Numbered from the stretch's first letter, positions 17,635-26,278 are shown. The stretch: 64,000 bases of DNA from Massilia agilis (GCF_024756255.1 NZ_JANUHB010000001.1:930001-994000); one strand, 5' to 3'. Made by a program: numbers and translations. The notes: a model not told the origin generated them from the sequence alone.

Positions 17635-18558
17635 ATCGCGGTGGTAATCGGTGATCACGCGGCTCCAGCTTAGCTGCGCGCGCCAGGTCGGGCTCAGGCG
17701 CCAGCGCATGCCGATCGAGGCGATCGGCGCGAAGTGCGTCTTCGGTTCCTCGCGCACGCTGTCGCGGTTCAGCTGGTCGCGCATCACGTAGCCGCCCATT
17801 CCCAGCTCCAGCACCGTGCGCTCGGTGAATGGCCGCAGCAGCCACAATTGGCTCGATACGCCCTTGCGCTCGGCCACGCCAACGCGGCCCTCGCTCATGG
17901 CAATCACGCTCCACTCCATGTTCGGCGTGAGCGTGTGGCGGTATTCGATGCCGCCGCCGGTCGCTTTTTCCGACTTGAAGCTGTTCACGATCGAGCGCCC
18001 GGCCAGCACCATGATGAGGTCCTCGCCGCCGTCAGCGTTCTCGGCTTTCACCTCGTGCGGCAAGTTGCGCAGCTCGTAGCCCAGGCCAACCATCAGCAGC
18101 GTGCTGTCATGCTCCCTGCGGCCGTGAATGCGCGACAGGCGCGCCTCGGCATAGGTGCGCTGGTCGCCCAGGTGGTATTTGGCGCTGAAGTTGGCCTGTA
18201 TGCCCCAGCCATGCTCGTTGCGGTAGTCGGCCAGCGCGCCGCTGCCGGTGGTGGTGTCGAAGTAGTAGTACGGCCCGGCCCCGACCGCGAACGAGAAGCC
18301 GCGCTCGGGCACCGCCGTGTGCAGCCACAGCTGCGGCGTCAGGCCGTCGCGGTGGTGCAGCCGCGGGTGGCCTTCGTTGGTGTATTCCAGGCTCGCCGCG
18401 GTGTACTTCCCGAGCCGCTGCGTGTAGCCCAGGTTGACCGCGAACGACTGCTCGCCGCTGCGATCGACCTGCATGCCGCCAGCCAGCAGCGAGGCGTCCT
18501 GCGCTGCCGCGAAACAGGAGACCAGGAACAAGGATATGGCCGGGAAAATGCGTCGCAT
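17596..18558 (-). CDS. Outer-membrane beta-barrel protein
   Basis: A 320-residue protein with signal peptide MRRIFPAISLFLVSCFAAAQ. The rest alternates short hydrophobic/aromatic strands and polar turns (QSFAVNLGYTQRLGKYTAAS, FSFAVGAGPYYYFDT, VLELGMGGYVMRDQ) and ends in ...VFLLGVGSLY, the aromatic C-terminus typical of barrels inserted by the BAM machinery. No specific family or transport substrate is recognised. It is convergent with the small cysteine-rich gene. Confidence 0.75.
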   Translation of the reverse strand: MRRIFPAISLFLVSCFAAAQDASLLAGGMQVDRSGEQSFAVNLGYTQRLGKYTAASLEYTNEGHPRLHHRDGLTPQLWLHTAVPERGFSFAVGAGPYYYFDTTTGSGALADYRNEHGWGIQANFSAKYHLGDQRTYAEARLSRIHGRREHDSTLLMVGLGYELRNLPHEVKAENADGGEDLIMVLAGRSIVNSFKSEKATGGGIEYRHTLTPNMEWSVIAMSEGRVGVAERKGVSSQLWLLRPFTERTVLELGMGGYVMRDQLNRDSVREEPKTHFAPIASIGMRWRLSPTWRAQLSWSRVITDYHRDSDVFLLGVGSLY

Positions 18559-18734
18559 GTGATGCCTCGGAAAAATGACTTTTTGACATCATGCCGCTTT
18601 TCGCGCAGAAGAGTCGCACGCGACACTTCCCAGCCGTACGGTGTGCAGCCTCGCCTCTCCTGAATGCTACTTTTTTAGGCAGCGCTGCGGTAAGGCGCTA
18701 ATGGAGAGTCATTGTTCAAGAAGAGGAGGTTGTA

Positions 18735-19316
18735 ATGAAAAAAGTTCTGTCTATCCTGGCACTGGCAACCACGGCCGCTTTTGCCGCGGGAGGGGCGCAG
18801 GCACAGACCACCTTTCGAGCCGTTGAAGCGGGTCCGCTGGAAAGCCCGCCCAACGCCTCGCCGGGCTGGGGCCTGACCCAGATCGACATTGCGGGAACGA
18901 AGATGTTCGTCGATGCTCGGTTCCGCGACTTGCTCGGCGCAACGACCGAGGCCCACGTTCACTGCTGCACGAGCACCGCCTTTACCGGCAACGCTCCGAT
19001 CGCAGTGCCGTTCACGAGCTTCCCGACCGGTGTACACGCAAGCCAGTACACCAACGGACTGGACCTGGCGCTGGACACCTCGTTCGACTCCGGGTTCCTG
19101 TCATCCAACGGCGGCACGGCATCGTCCGCCATGTCCGCACTGATGACGGGTATCAAGGCCAACGAAGCGTACGTGAACATTCACACCAGCGACAAACCGG
19201 CTGGCGAGATCCGGGGCTGGCTGGTGGCCGCGCCGATTCCTGAACCGGCGTCGTGGGCAATGTTGGGGATCGGTCTTGCCGGGCTGGGGTTCATGGCACG
19301 GCGCCGTGTCGGTTAA
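18735..19316 (+). CDS. CHRD-domain protein with PEP-CTERM sorting tail
   Basis: A 193-residue exported protein with a strong ribosome site GAGGAGG, a signal peptide (MKKVLSILALATTAAFAAGG) and a CHRD-type domain (EAHVHCCTSTAFTGNAPIAV, NEAYVNIHTSDKPAGEIRGW). The C-terminus PEPASWAMLGIGLAGLGF followed by MARRR is a PEP-CTERM signal, which needs an exosortase elsewhere in the genome. Such proteins are usually sorted to the envelope of exopolysaccharide producers. It stands alone on the plus strand. Confidence 0.9.
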   Translation: MKKVLSILALATTAAFAAGGAQAQTTFRAVEAGPLESPPNASPGWGLTQIDIAGTKMFVDARFRDLLGATTEAHVHCCTSTAFTGNAPIAVPFTSFPTGVHASQYTNGLDLALDTSFDSGFLSSNGGTASSAMSALMTGIKANEAYVNIHTSDKPAGEIRGWLVAAPIPEPASWAMLGIGLAGLGFMARRRVG

Positions 19317-19325
19317 CCAGGAGGG

Positions 19326-20222
19326 TTAAGCAGCAACTTCGCGCAACGAGAGCAGCCTGGCCCAGGCCGGGACGGCTGCTTGCCAGAATCCGGCGAGCGA
19401 ATCGACGGGCTCGAGCGACAGATCGAGGAAGCGGGCAGCATCCTGCAGGGCGGCGACGGCGGCCGGTTCGTCGTCCGGCGCGATGGCCAGTGCCCCGGTC
19501 TGTTTGGAGAGCTTCTCGCCGGCTGCGTTGCGCACGACCGGCACGTGCAGGTAGCGCGGGGTCGGTACGCCGAGCAGGCGTTGCAGGTAGATCTGGCGCG
19601 GGGTCGAATCGATCAGGTCCGCCCCGCGCACCACGTCGGTGACGCCCTGCTCGGCATCGTCGACCACCACCGCCAGCTGGTAGGCCCAGTAACCGTCGGC
19701 CCGCTTCAGGACGAAGTCGCCGGACTCAAGGGCAAGCCGCTGGCGGATGGGGCCGGCGAAGCGGTCGGTAAATTCGACCAGGTCCGCACCCGGTTCGGGC
19801 ACGCGCAGGCGCAAACTGCGCGTGGTCCGGCCGGGCGCGAGGCCGTTCCGGCAGGTGCCCGGGTAGATCGCGGCGCCGTCCGGACCGAATCCCAGCCTTG
19901 AATCGGCAATCTCGCGGCGGTTGCAGCCGCAGGCGTAGGCGTTGGCGGCGAGCTGGTCGAACGCGGCCTGGTACAGGTGCTTGCGGCGGCTTTGCCACAC
20001 TACGTCGCGGTCCGATTGCATGCCCAGGCGCTGCAGCAAGTCCAGGATGCCTTCGGCGGCGCCGGGCACGCTGCGGCCTTCGTCGATGTCTTCGATGCGG
20101 ATCAGCCAGGTGCCGTTGTGGACGCGCGCGTCCAGGTAGCTGGCGACGGCGGCCACCAGCGAGCCGGCGTGCAGCGGACCGGTGGGGGATGGCGCGAAAC
20201 GGCCGACGTAGGGGGTGTTCAC
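19326..20222 (-). CDS. gluQRS: Glutamyl-Q tRNA(Asp) synthetase
   Basis: A truncated class I glutamyl-tRNA synthetase paralogue of about 298 residues. The HIGH-like motif lies in RFAPSPTGPLHAGSLVAA, cysteines in YACGCNRREI and TCRNG form the zinc site, and EKLSKQTGA is the KMSKS-like loop. The anticodon-binding domain is absent, as expected for GluQRS, which glutamylates queuosine in tRNA-Asp. GTG at 20222 is chosen because AGG lies eight bases upstream; a TTG at 20246 would add eight residues. Confidence 0.93.
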   Translation of the reverse strand: MNTPYVGRFAPSPTGPLHAGSLVAAVASYLDARVHNGTWLIRIEDIDEGRSVPGAAEGILDLLQRLGMQSDRDVVWQSRRKHLYQAAFDQLAANAYACGCNRREIADSRLGFGPDGAAIYPGTCRNGLAPGRTTRSLRLRVPEPGADLVEFTDRFAGPIRQRLALESGDFVLKRADGYWAYQLAVVVDDAEQGVTDVVRGADLIDSTPRQIYLQRLLGVPTPRYLHVPVVRNAAGEKLSKQTGALAIAPDDEPAAVAALQDAARFLDLSLEPVDSLAGFWQAAVPAWARLLSLREVAA

Positions 20223-20279
20223 GTGTGATGCCTGGGTGGTGTCCAAGCCTCACATTATGACACGCGCATTAGGACGGCC

Positions 20280-20870
20280 TTAAGCGCCCCTCTCCCAGAG
20301 CAAGACACTTTCGCCGTCATAGGCGCCGACCAGGATCATCTTCGTCAGGGCGAGCAGGCTATCGACCGACTCCACCTGACGAGTCTGATCCGTCACGAAG
20401 GCGAGGAAATGCCAGCTCAACATTGAAAACCGCAGCGCTTTGGCAATCTTTTTTTCCCGGAGATCGTCATAGGCCAAGTAGAGTTGCCCGCCGAGACGTT
20501 TATATGCCAAGTGCTCACGCTGGATCTCATCTTCTTGCATCATCGGCTCGTGCACCCACAATACAGGGCGCTCGTAGCCATCAAGCCGTTTCGCGAGCAG
20601 CCGCGCGATCGCCTCGAAGGGCGGTGTCACCTCTTGCACCATGCCATCCGGAACCTCGACCAGCGGCCCGGCTGGCAAGATACCCGCGTGGTTGAACTGG
20701 CGGATGCGCTGCGTGGGCACCCCTGGCGGCAACAGGCCAAAGAAATGGCCTTTGCCAAGTGTCAGGACACTTGCATCCTTGCTCGGTACGCCTGCATCGT
20801 CCAGCACATGCATGAAATACGATACCGTCGAGGTCCCGCTCAGGTGGTGTAGTTCAATTTGTTGGTTCAT
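20280..20870 (-). CDS. Probable immunity protein for the upstream toxin-like gene
   Basis: A 196-residue soluble protein starting MNQQIELHHLSGTS at the ATG that overlaps the previous stop as ATGA, with GAGG upstream; a start at 20906 would lie inside the upstream gene. Acidic and hydrophobic, with no signal peptide, no membrane helix and no named family recognised (internal landmarks VLWVHEPMMQEDEIQREHLA and LLALTKMILVGAYDGESV). Coupling to a short gene that resembles a polymorphic-toxin C-terminal domain suggests an immunity role, by position only. Confidence 0.6.
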   Translation of the reverse strand: MNQQIELHHLSGTSTVSYFMHVLDDAGVPSKDASVLTLGKGHFFGLLPPGVPTQRIRQFNHAGILPAGPLVEVPDGMVQEVTPPFEAIARLLAKRLDGYERPVLWVHEPMMQEDEIQREHLAYKRLGGQLYLAYDDLREKKIAKALRFSMLSWHFLAFVTDQTRQVESVDSLLALTKMILVGAYDGESVLLWERGA

Positions 20871-21136
20871 TTCGACCTCACCGTCCCATTCGGAAAAATT
20901 CGACAACGGATGCCTCGCCCCCGATCAGTGTAGTCCCAATGCGGCCCCTCAGGCGGGTCATGCTTCAGATCCGGGTGCAAGCTTTGATGCGGATTGGCCG
21001 GGTTCGTGTATCCGCCAGACGGACCGCCTTGGGGCTGCCCGCCCCGCCACACCCACGGCCTTCCATCTGGCCCAACAGGCGGGTTCGCCGGATTGTTCCA
21101 GTCAATCGCAGGCAACTCGGCCAGGGTGGGCAGCAT
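20867..21136 (-). CDS. Short polymorphic-toxin C-terminal-like protein
   Basis: An 89-residue protein with a Pro/Gly-rich N-terminal half (PPVGPDGRPWVWRGGQPQGG) and a C-terminal block PHQSLHPDLKHDPPEGPHWD then YTDRGRGIRCRIFPNG. The GPHWDY with a following basic RIFPNG element resembles the end domains of polymorphic toxins (type 37-like, from memory). No signal peptide or delivery domain is present, so it is an orphan tail module. It overlaps the downstream putative immunity gene by ATGA. The start could be further upstream. Confidence 0.6.
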   Translation of the reverse strand: MLPTLAELPAIDWNNPANPPVGPDGRPWVWRGGQPQGGPSGGYTNPANPHQSLHPDLKHDPPEGPHWDYTDRGRGIRCRIFPNGTVRSK

Positions 21137-21149
21137 GGGGCGAATAGTC

Positions 21150-21647
21150 TCAGCGTTTCGCGTCGGCCTTCGATTCGAACTCCTTGACGAGCTTGGTAAC
21201 CTGCCCCGCCAGCTCGTTGGGCACCGCGAACGAGAGCTGGTAATGCAGGATCTCGAAGCCTTTGGCCGTCTTGCGGATCACCCCGCTTGCCATGCACGGC
21301 CCCATGTTGGGCGTGTCGAGGATCTCGTCGAACCAGATGTACTTTCCGTCGGACGATGCGTACACGTTGCGCCGCACCGCCTTGAACGACCAGGCCGATC
21401 CGCGCTTGAAGAACTTGTCCGCCCATGCCTTGAACTCGTCCCTGTGCCACAGTTCGTGCTTGTCCGTGCCGATGTACACCCCGTCCGGGGCGATCTTGTC
21501 GAAGTAGGCCATGCGCGCATGCGCGGCGTCGTCGTGCCACTCGTCCATGAAGACGTTGACGACGCGCGTGAGCCCGGCATCGGCCTGCTGCGCGTGCGCA
21601 CCAAGGCTGGCGGCCAGCAGAAGGAAAGCTGCGATCAGGCGCTTCAT
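21150..21647 (-). CDS. Exported SnoaL/NTF2-like protein
   Basis: A 165-residue protein with signal peptide MKRLIAAFLLLAASLGAHAQ. The body matches the cystatin-like alpha+beta SnoaL/DUF4440 cone fold: a long first helix, then DKIAPDGVYIGTDKHELWHRD, VRRNVYASSDGKYIWFDEIL and ASGVIRKTAKGFEILHYQLS. Such proteins bind small ligands or act as isomerases; the ligand is not evident. The start overlaps the stop of the alpha/beta hydrolase gene as ATGA, so the two probably act together in the periplasm. Confidence 0.85.
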   Translation of the reverse strand: MKRLIAAFLLLAASLGAHAQQADAGLTRVVNVFMDEWHDDAAHARMAYFDKIAPDGVYIGTDKHELWHRDEFKAWADKFFKRGSAWSFKAVRRNVYASSDGKYIWFDEILDTPNMGPCMASGVIRKTAKGFEILHYQLSFAVPNELAGQVTKLVKEFESKADAKR

Positions 21648-22678
21648 TTGAACCTCCCGCTGTCCACGTCTTTCAGGAATTTGACCAGCCCGTCGAAATA
21701 CACCTTCTGGTCGTCATACATGTCCATGTGGCCGCCGTTGGTCAGCAGGAAGCGCCCGTGCTTGACCTTCTCCGACACCATCTTCATGTGCCTGGGGTCC
21801 ATGGTGTCGTACTTGCCGGCGATGACCAGGGTCGGCACCGTGATCTTCGGCAGGTCGGCCACGCGGTCCCAGTGCTCCAGCTTGGAGTTGTGCGAGCCCA
21901 TCTCGCTCGGGCCCTGCATCGGCACGTAGATCCTCTTGTTGATCTTGGCGAACGCGCGCAAGGCCGGGTCGGGCCACTGGGCGCTCGGCATGCGCAGGAT
22001 GTGCGCCTCGTAGTACGGCACCAGGAGCTCCTCGTAGCGCGGGTCGTCGTACTTGCCTTCCTTTTCCATCTGCAGGATCTGGGCCAGTACCTTCTGGTCC
22101 ATCTGCGGCATCAGCACCTTGTCGGCGTACTCGTTGTAGGCGGGGATGCTCATCATCATGTTCGAGATGATGAGGCCCTTGAGCTTGTCGCCATGCTGGA
22201 GCGCATATTCCGCGGCCAGGATGCCGCCCCAGGAATGGCCCAGCAGGTAAAAATTGTTCTTGTCCAGGCCCAGCGCCTTGCGCACCTGCTCGACTTCATC
22301 GACGAAGCGCGGAATCTCCCACAGCGAAGGCTCGTCCGGCTGGTCGCTGTAGGCCGAGCCGAGCTGGTCGTAGTAGTAGTACTCGACGCTCGCACCGGGA
22401 AAATAGCTGTCGGCCGCTTCAAAATACTCGTGGGTGGCGCCCGGGCCGCCGTGCAGGAGCAGCACCTTGATGGTCGGGTTGCTGCCAACGCGCTTGGTCC
22501 AGACCTTGAACGTGCCCTTCGGCGTGGTGATCGGGATCATGCGCACGCCGCCGGCCAGCACGTCGGTGCGGCCGGCATTGTCGAAATAAGCATTGGCCTT
22601 GGTGCCGGCGCCGGCGCACGCCATCGGGCTGGCGGCGGCCATCAGCAACGCGGCCAGGAGTGCTGCGAGCTTCCTCAT
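21644..22678 (-). CDS. Periplasmic proline iminopeptidase-like alpha/beta hydrolase
   Basis: A 344-residue hydrolase. The start at 22678 gives a proper signal peptide (MRKLAALLAALLMAAASPMA). Oxyanion-hole motif VLLLHGGPGATHEYFEA, then YYDQLGSAYSDQP, nucleophile elbow LLGHSWGGILAAEYAL, and catalytic Asp/His in VIAGKYDTMDPRHMK and TNGGHMDMYDD. This is the prolyl aminopeptidase (S33) pattern. Export suggests a periplasmic peptide or amide substrate. It forms a coupled pair with the SnoaL-like gene. Confidence 0.88.
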   Translation of the reverse strand: MRKLAALLAALLMAAASPMACAGAGTKANAYFDNAGRTDVLAGGVRMIPITTPKGTFKVWTKRVGSNPTIKVLLLHGGPGATHEYFEAADSYFPGASVEYYYYDQLGSAYSDQPDEPSLWEIPRFVDEVEQVRKALGLDKNNFYLLGHSWGGILAAEYALQHGDKLKGLIISNMMMSIPAYNEYADKVLMPQMDQKVLAQILQMEKEGKYDDPRYEELLVPYYEAHILRMPSAQWPDPALRAFAKINKRIYVPMQGPSEMGSHNSKLEHWDRVADLPKITVPTLVIAGKYDTMDPRHMKMVSEKVKHGRFLLTNGGHMDMYDDQKVYFDGLVKFLKDVDSGRFK

Positions 22679-22824
22679 GTTGTCTTGTCTCCGGTAATTT
22701 TTAGAGTTCTGGTCCGGCGGTGCCGGCGAACCATTGTATCTGTAACAGATGAGCAAATGTACAACGTGGAAACTACGCACCGGAAGGTGTAGAGTGGTAG
22801 CGCAAACACTTTTCAAACAGACAA

Positions 22825-23220
22825 ATGAAAGCCGCCGCCGTTGCCCTGTTGGTCGCCGCGCTGCTGCCCGGAGCCCGGGCCGCTGAACCGGCGGTTCCCG
22901 CCGCCCCGCCGCCGCTGTTCCTGTTCCCGCTGTACTCGCTGCCGACGGGCTTGCCCCCGGCGCTGCTGCCCGATAGCGTGGTGGAACGCGCCGTGCAGCA
23001 GGCGCTTGCCGAGACCCCGCCCGCCGAACGGGGCCAGGTGCTGGCGCGAGCCAATGTGGACGCCTTCGAGCGTGCCTTCGACAACGCGCGCATGCCGGGT
23101 TGCCTGAAGCCGGACGGCCTGAAATGGCAGCCGCCGATGCTCGGCCCATTCACCGTGCATGGCCTACGCGCGGCGTTCCCGTTCGTGATCGTGGCGAAGT
23201 GGCGCGGCAAGTGCACCTGA
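22825..23220 (+). CDS. Exported small protein, tandem paralogue 1
   Basis: A 131-residue protein with signal peptide MKAAAVALLVAALLPGARAA and a Pro-rich linker. It then shows the pattern VVERAVQQALAETPPAERGQ, RMPGCLKPDGLKWQPP, and a C-terminal AAFPFVIVAKWRGKC. The next gene has the same layout (IRQAVQQTLAEDKKGQQ, KIPDCLHADALKFQPT, AIPFWVAAAVRGKCR), so they are diverged tandem copies. Two conserved cysteines could form a disulphide. Function unknown. Confidence 0.72.
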   Translation: MKAAAVALLVAALLPGARAAEPAVPAAPPPLFLFPLYSLPTGLPPALLPDSVVERAVQQALAETPPAERGQVLARANVDAFERAFDNARMPGCLKPDGLKWQPPMLGPFTVHGLRAAFPFVIVAKWRGKCT

Positions 23221-23221
23221 C

Positions 23222-23578
23222 ATGCGAACGCTCATTGCCGCCGGCCTGGTCGTCACGCTGACTGCAACGGCAGCGCGCGCCCAGGCGCCTGGCGCCACGC
23301 CCGCACCGGCGCCGGCACCGCTGCGCGCCAAGCTGACGGACGAGACGATCCGGCAAGCGGTTCAGCAGACGCTGGCCGAGGACAAGAAGGGCCAGCAGCT
23401 CGCGCACGAAGGCGCGTACGGCGGCCAAAAGGTCGAGAACTTCTCGCGCCAGTTTTCGGAATCAAAAATCCCCGACTGCCTGCACGCCGATGCGCTGAAA
23501 TTCCAGCCCACATTCTTCGGCGGCTTGCTGGCGATCCCGTTCTGGGTGGCGGCGGCGGTCCGCGGCAAGTGCCGCTAA
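23222..23578 (+). CDS. Exported small protein, tandem paralogue 2
   Basis: A 118-residue protein starting one base after the stop of its paralogue. Signal peptide MRTLIAAGLVVTLTATAARA, a short Ala/Pro linker, then the conserved block with IPDCLHADALKFQPTFFGGL and terminal VRGKCR. The last 25 residues are hydrophobic. No named family is recognised; tandem duplication and export are what can be seen. Confidence 0.75.
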   Translation: MRTLIAAGLVVTLTATAARAQAPGATPAPAPAPLRAKLTDETIRQAVQQTLAEDKKGQQLAHEGAYGGQKVENFSRQFSESKIPDCLHADALKFQPTFFGGLLAIPFWVAAAVRGKCR

Positions 23579-23628
23579 GCCGGCGTGGCGCTCGCCTCAA
23601 AGGCGCGAATCATGGATAATTGCTCACC

Positions 23629-23874
23629 ATGAACGATACGACCAAACCCACCCTGCCCGACCGCCTGTCCATCGACCCGAAGAGCCCGCACCATGTGGCG
23701 GCCGTCTTCCAGCACGACATTGGCATCCGTTTCAACGACAAGGAACGCCACGACGTCGAGGAATATTGCATCAGCGAAGGCTGGATCAAAGTCGCCGCCG
23801 GCAAGGTGCTCGACCGCAAGGGCAAGCCGATGCTCCTCAAGCTCAAAGGCAAGGTCGAGCCGTTTTACCGCTGA
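23629..23874 (+). CDS. DUF3297 family protein
   Basis: An 81-residue cytoplasmic protein, MNDTTKPTLPDRLSIDPKSP and on, with VFQHDIGIRFNDKERHDVEE and KVLDRKGKPMLLKLKGKVEP, the DUF3297 pattern common in proteobacteria. No function is known to me. ATG 23629 is preferred over an in-frame TTG three codons upstream. Its end overlaps the convergent immunity-like gene by 10 bases. Confidence 0.88.
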   Translation: MNDTTKPTLPDRLSIDPKSPHHVAAVFQHDIGIRFNDKERHDVEEYCISEGWIKVAAGKVLDRKGKPMLLKLKGKVEPFYR

Positions 23875-24296
23875 CCTTGGGACCGAGGCCCGCGCCATCC
23901 TCTCCAACCAGTAGCGCAATCTGCAGCATTGCGCTTTCGCAGCACGAAGGCGTCCTTTCGGGCGCCTGCCGGCTCCAGACCCAGCTCCTCCATCGTCTCA
24001 GGCGAGAAGTCGGCGGGGCCAGCTCCGAATACCAGCAGCTCTTCGTAAGGATGTGAAGAGCTCGAGCACCCGTGGTGCTCGTCAATATCGTACAAAACTT
24101 GTGCGCGGGTGGCCGTCCTGTCGCCTGCCCGTGGGGGGTAAAACGACGTGATGTCCGGCTCCCCGAGCAGGCTGCGAGCGCGCTCAACGGCAGGGTCATT
24201 CGCACGGCTGGAAAGAACCCAGACAGGCATTTCCCGCGCAACGCTCTCGATGCGTTGCCCAAATTCCGGGTCAAGTATCAGTGCAACGCTCTTCAT
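23865..24296 (-). CDS. Probable immunity protein for the second toxin-like gene
   Basis: A 143-residue soluble protein starting MKSVALILDPEFGQRIESVA at the ATG overlapping the toxin-like stop (ATGA), with GGAG upstream. It contains VWVLSSRANDPAVERARSLL, YDIDEHHGCSSSSHPYEELL and FSPETMEELGLEPAG. No signal peptide. No named family is recognised, although small proteins that follow toxin tails often look like this. Role inferred from coupling only. Confidence 0.58.
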   Translation of the reverse strand: MKSVALILDPEFGQRIESVAREMPVWVLSSRANDPAVERARSLLGEPDITSFYPPRAGDRTATRAQVLYDIDEHHGCSSSSHPYEELLVFGAGPADFSPETMEELGLEPAGARKDAFVLRKRNAADCATGWRGWRGPRSQGQR

Positions 24297-24526
24297 GACC
24301 TGCTCCGATCTAATGGACTTCGCCCGCGGGGGTACGCGCACAACTGCACAGCAGGACCACGCCGGTAATTGGTCCAGTTATGGCCATGTGGAACGCCAGA
24401 TCCATGGCTGTGGTTCCAGTCGATATCATACTCGGGACGTCCATTGGTTCCATACCTGCGCTCTTGCCCATTGTCGGGGTTCTCGAGCCAGGAGTCGGGA
24501 GCGCTGACGACGGGCGTGCGAGACAT
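24293..24526 (-). CDS. Short polymorphic-toxin C-terminal-like protein, second module
   Basis: A 77-residue protein with the block RRYGTNGRPEYDIDWNHSHG then SGVPHGHNWTNY. The GRPxxDIDxxHxHGxGxPHxHxW pattern is typical of the C-terminal ends of Rhs/WapA-like polymorphic toxins; the clustered His and Asp could be catalytic or metal-binding. No delivery domain. It is coupled by ATGA overlap to a putative immunity gene, as in the pair at 20280-21136. Confidence 0.58.
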   Translation of the reverse strand: MSRTPVVSAPDSWLENPDNGQERRYGTNGRPEYDIDWNHSHGSGVPHGHNWTNYRRGPAVQLCAYPRGRSPLDRSRS

Positions 24527-24617
24527 GTTGGGCGCGATTGGCGATGGTTAAAGCACACCAGACAGTCGCAAAATGCCACTGTTCACCGAACCGTCGCAAG
24601 CTTTAGCGCAAGCCAAT

Positions 24618-24645
24618 AAAAAAGCGAGCCGAAGCTCGCTTTTTT
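24618..24645. terminator. Bidirectional rho-independent terminator, gltA end
   Basis: Stem GCGAGC / GCTCGC with loop CGAA, flanked by a six-base A run on the left and a six-base T run on the right, so it can work in both directions. It lies 19 bases beyond the gltA stop. Confidence 0.9.
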
Positions 24646-24663
24646 GTTGACGACGAGAAGCGA

Positions 24664-25965
24664 TTAACGCTTGTCGATGGTCGGCACGTCGCGGCGTGCG
24701 GCGCCCACGTACAGCTGGCGCGGACGGCCGATCTTCTGCTCCGGATCGGCGATCATTTCGTTCCACTGGGCGATCCAGCCGATGGTACGGGCCATCGCGA
24801 AGATGCCGGTGAACAGCGAGACCGGGATGCCCAGGGCCGATTGCACGATGCCCGAGTAGAAGTCGACGTTCGGGTACAGCTTGCGCGACACGAAGTAGTC
24901 GTCTTCCAGCGCGATCTTTTCCAGTTCCATGGCCAGCTTGAACAGCGGGTCGTTCTGCAGGCCCAGCTCGTTCAGCACTTCGTGGCAGGTTTCGCGCATC
25001 AGCTTGGCGCGCGGGTCGAAGTTCTTGTACACGCGGTGACCGAAGCCCATCAGCTTCACGCCCGAGTTCTTGTCCTTGACCTTGGCGATGAACTCAGGGA
25101 TCTTGTCCGGGGTGCCGATTTCTTTCAGCATGTTCAGGGCAGCTTCGTTCGCGCCGCCGTGTGCCGGGCCCCACAGGCAGGCGATGCCGGCAGCGATACA
25201 GGCGAACGGGTTGGCGCCCGACGAACCGGCCAGACGCACGGTCGAGGTCGATGCGTTTTGCTCGTGGTCGGCGTGCAGGATCAGGATGCGGTCCAGCGCG
25301 CGCACCAGCACGTCGTTGACCTTGTATTCTTCGCACGGGTTGCTGAACATCATGTGCATGAAGTTCGCGCTGTACGACAGGTCGTTGCGCGGGTACACGA
25401 ACGGCTGGCCGACCGAGTACTTGTATGCCATTGCGACCAGGGTCGGCAGCTTGGCGATCAGGCGGATGGCCGAGATTTCGCGCTGGGCCGGGTCATTGAT
25501 GTCCAGCGAGTCGTGGTAGAACGAGGCCAGGGCGCCGACGGTGCCGACCAGCACCGACATCGGGTGCGCGTCGCGACGGAAGCCGCGGAAGAAGAAATTC
25601 ATCTGCTCGTGCACCATGGTATGGCGGGTCACGGTGCTGACGAATTTTTCCTTTTCCGCCTTGTTCGGCAGTTCGCCGTTCAGCAGCAGGTAGCAGGTTT
25701 CCAGGAAGTCGGCATTGACCGCCAGTTGCTCGATCGGGTAGCCGCGGTACAGCAGCTCGCCCTTGTCGCCATCGATGTAGGTGATGGCCGACTGGCACGA
25801 TGCGGTCGACATGAAGCCCGGGTCATAGGTGAACTTGCCGGTCTGGCCGTACAGTTTGCGGATATCGACGACGTCCGGGCCGATCGTGCCCTTGTAGATT
25901 GGGAAGTCAACGGACTGGCTGCCGTCCGAGAACGACAACGTGGCTTTGGTTTCAGAAATGTTCAT
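24664..25965 (-). CDS. gltA: Citrate synthase
   Basis: A 433-residue type II (hexameric) citrate synthase. Catalytic residues are visible in [20 protein letters not shown] (His), GMGF-type [20 protein letters not shown] (His) and [15 protein letters not shown] (Asp). It condenses oxaloacetate and acetyl-CoA at the entry of the TCA cycle. It is the last gene of the leftward sdhCDAB-sdhE-gltA block and ends at a strong terminator. Confidence 0.97.
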   Translation of the reverse strand: MNISETKATLSFSDGSQSVDFPIYKGTIGPDVVDIRKLYGQTGKFTYDPGFMSTASCQSAITYIDGDKGELLYRGYPIEQLAVNADFLETCYLLLNGELPNKAEKEKFVSTVTRHTMVHEQMNFFFRGFRRDAHPMSVLVGTVGALASFYHDSLDINDPAQREISAIRLIAKLPTLVAMAYKYSVGQPFVYPRNDLSYSANFMHMMFSNPCEEYKVNDVLVRALDRILILHADHEQNASTSTVRLAGSSGANPFACIAAGIACLWGPAHGGANEAALNMLKEIGTPDKIPEFIAKVKDKNSGVKLMGFGHRVYKNFDPRAKLMRETCHEVLNELGLQNDPLFKLAMELEKIALEDDYFVSRKLYPNVDFYSGIVQSALGIPVSLFTGIFAMARTIGWIAQWNEMIADPEQKIGRPRQLYVGAARRDVPTIDKR

Positions 25966-26011
25966 GGCGCTTCCTTGTTGGGAAATCTACAATTAAAAAA
26001 ACGGGGTTTTC

Positions 26012-26278
26012 CTACGCTTGCCGCAGGCGCGCCAGCAAGGCACGCACATGGGGCTGGTCGACTTCGCCTTCGGGCTCGGCTCTCCCCAGGAGCAGGTCCA
26101 GCAGCGGATTGTCCGCCAGGTCCAGCAAGCGGGTCAGCGCATCGACCTCCTCGTCAGTCATGTCTTCCTCGTGCGCGTCGAGGAAGCGCGTGAGGATCAG
26201 GTCGTTCTCGAGCAGGCCCCGGCGGGCGCGCCAGCGCAGGCGCGCGCGATTGGCCGGATCCGATTGATGCGTTTTCAC
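26012..26278 (-). CDS. sdhE: FAD assembly factor SdhE
   Basis: An 88-residue helical protein read from GTG 26278. The family motif RRGLLENDLILTRFLDAHEE is complete (RGxxExD), followed by LTRLLDLADNPLLDLLLGR. SdhE promotes covalent flavinylation of SdhA. It lies 46 bases upstream of gltA; a palindromic repeat separates it from sdhB. Confidence 0.95.
   Translation of the reverse strand: MKTHQSDPANRARLRWRARRGLLENDLILTRFLDAHEEDMTDEEVDALTRLLDLADNPLLDLLLGRAEPEGEVDQPHVRALLARLRQA

Noticed and set aside
20871..20906. Upstream start for the immunity-like gene
   Set aside because: ATG 20870 has a ribosome site and an ATGA overlap; the upstream start lies inside the toxin-like gene.
22679..23149. Long N-terminal extension of the alpha/beta hydrolase
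   Set aside because: The signal peptide begins at 22678; the extension lies opposite a small exported-protein gene.
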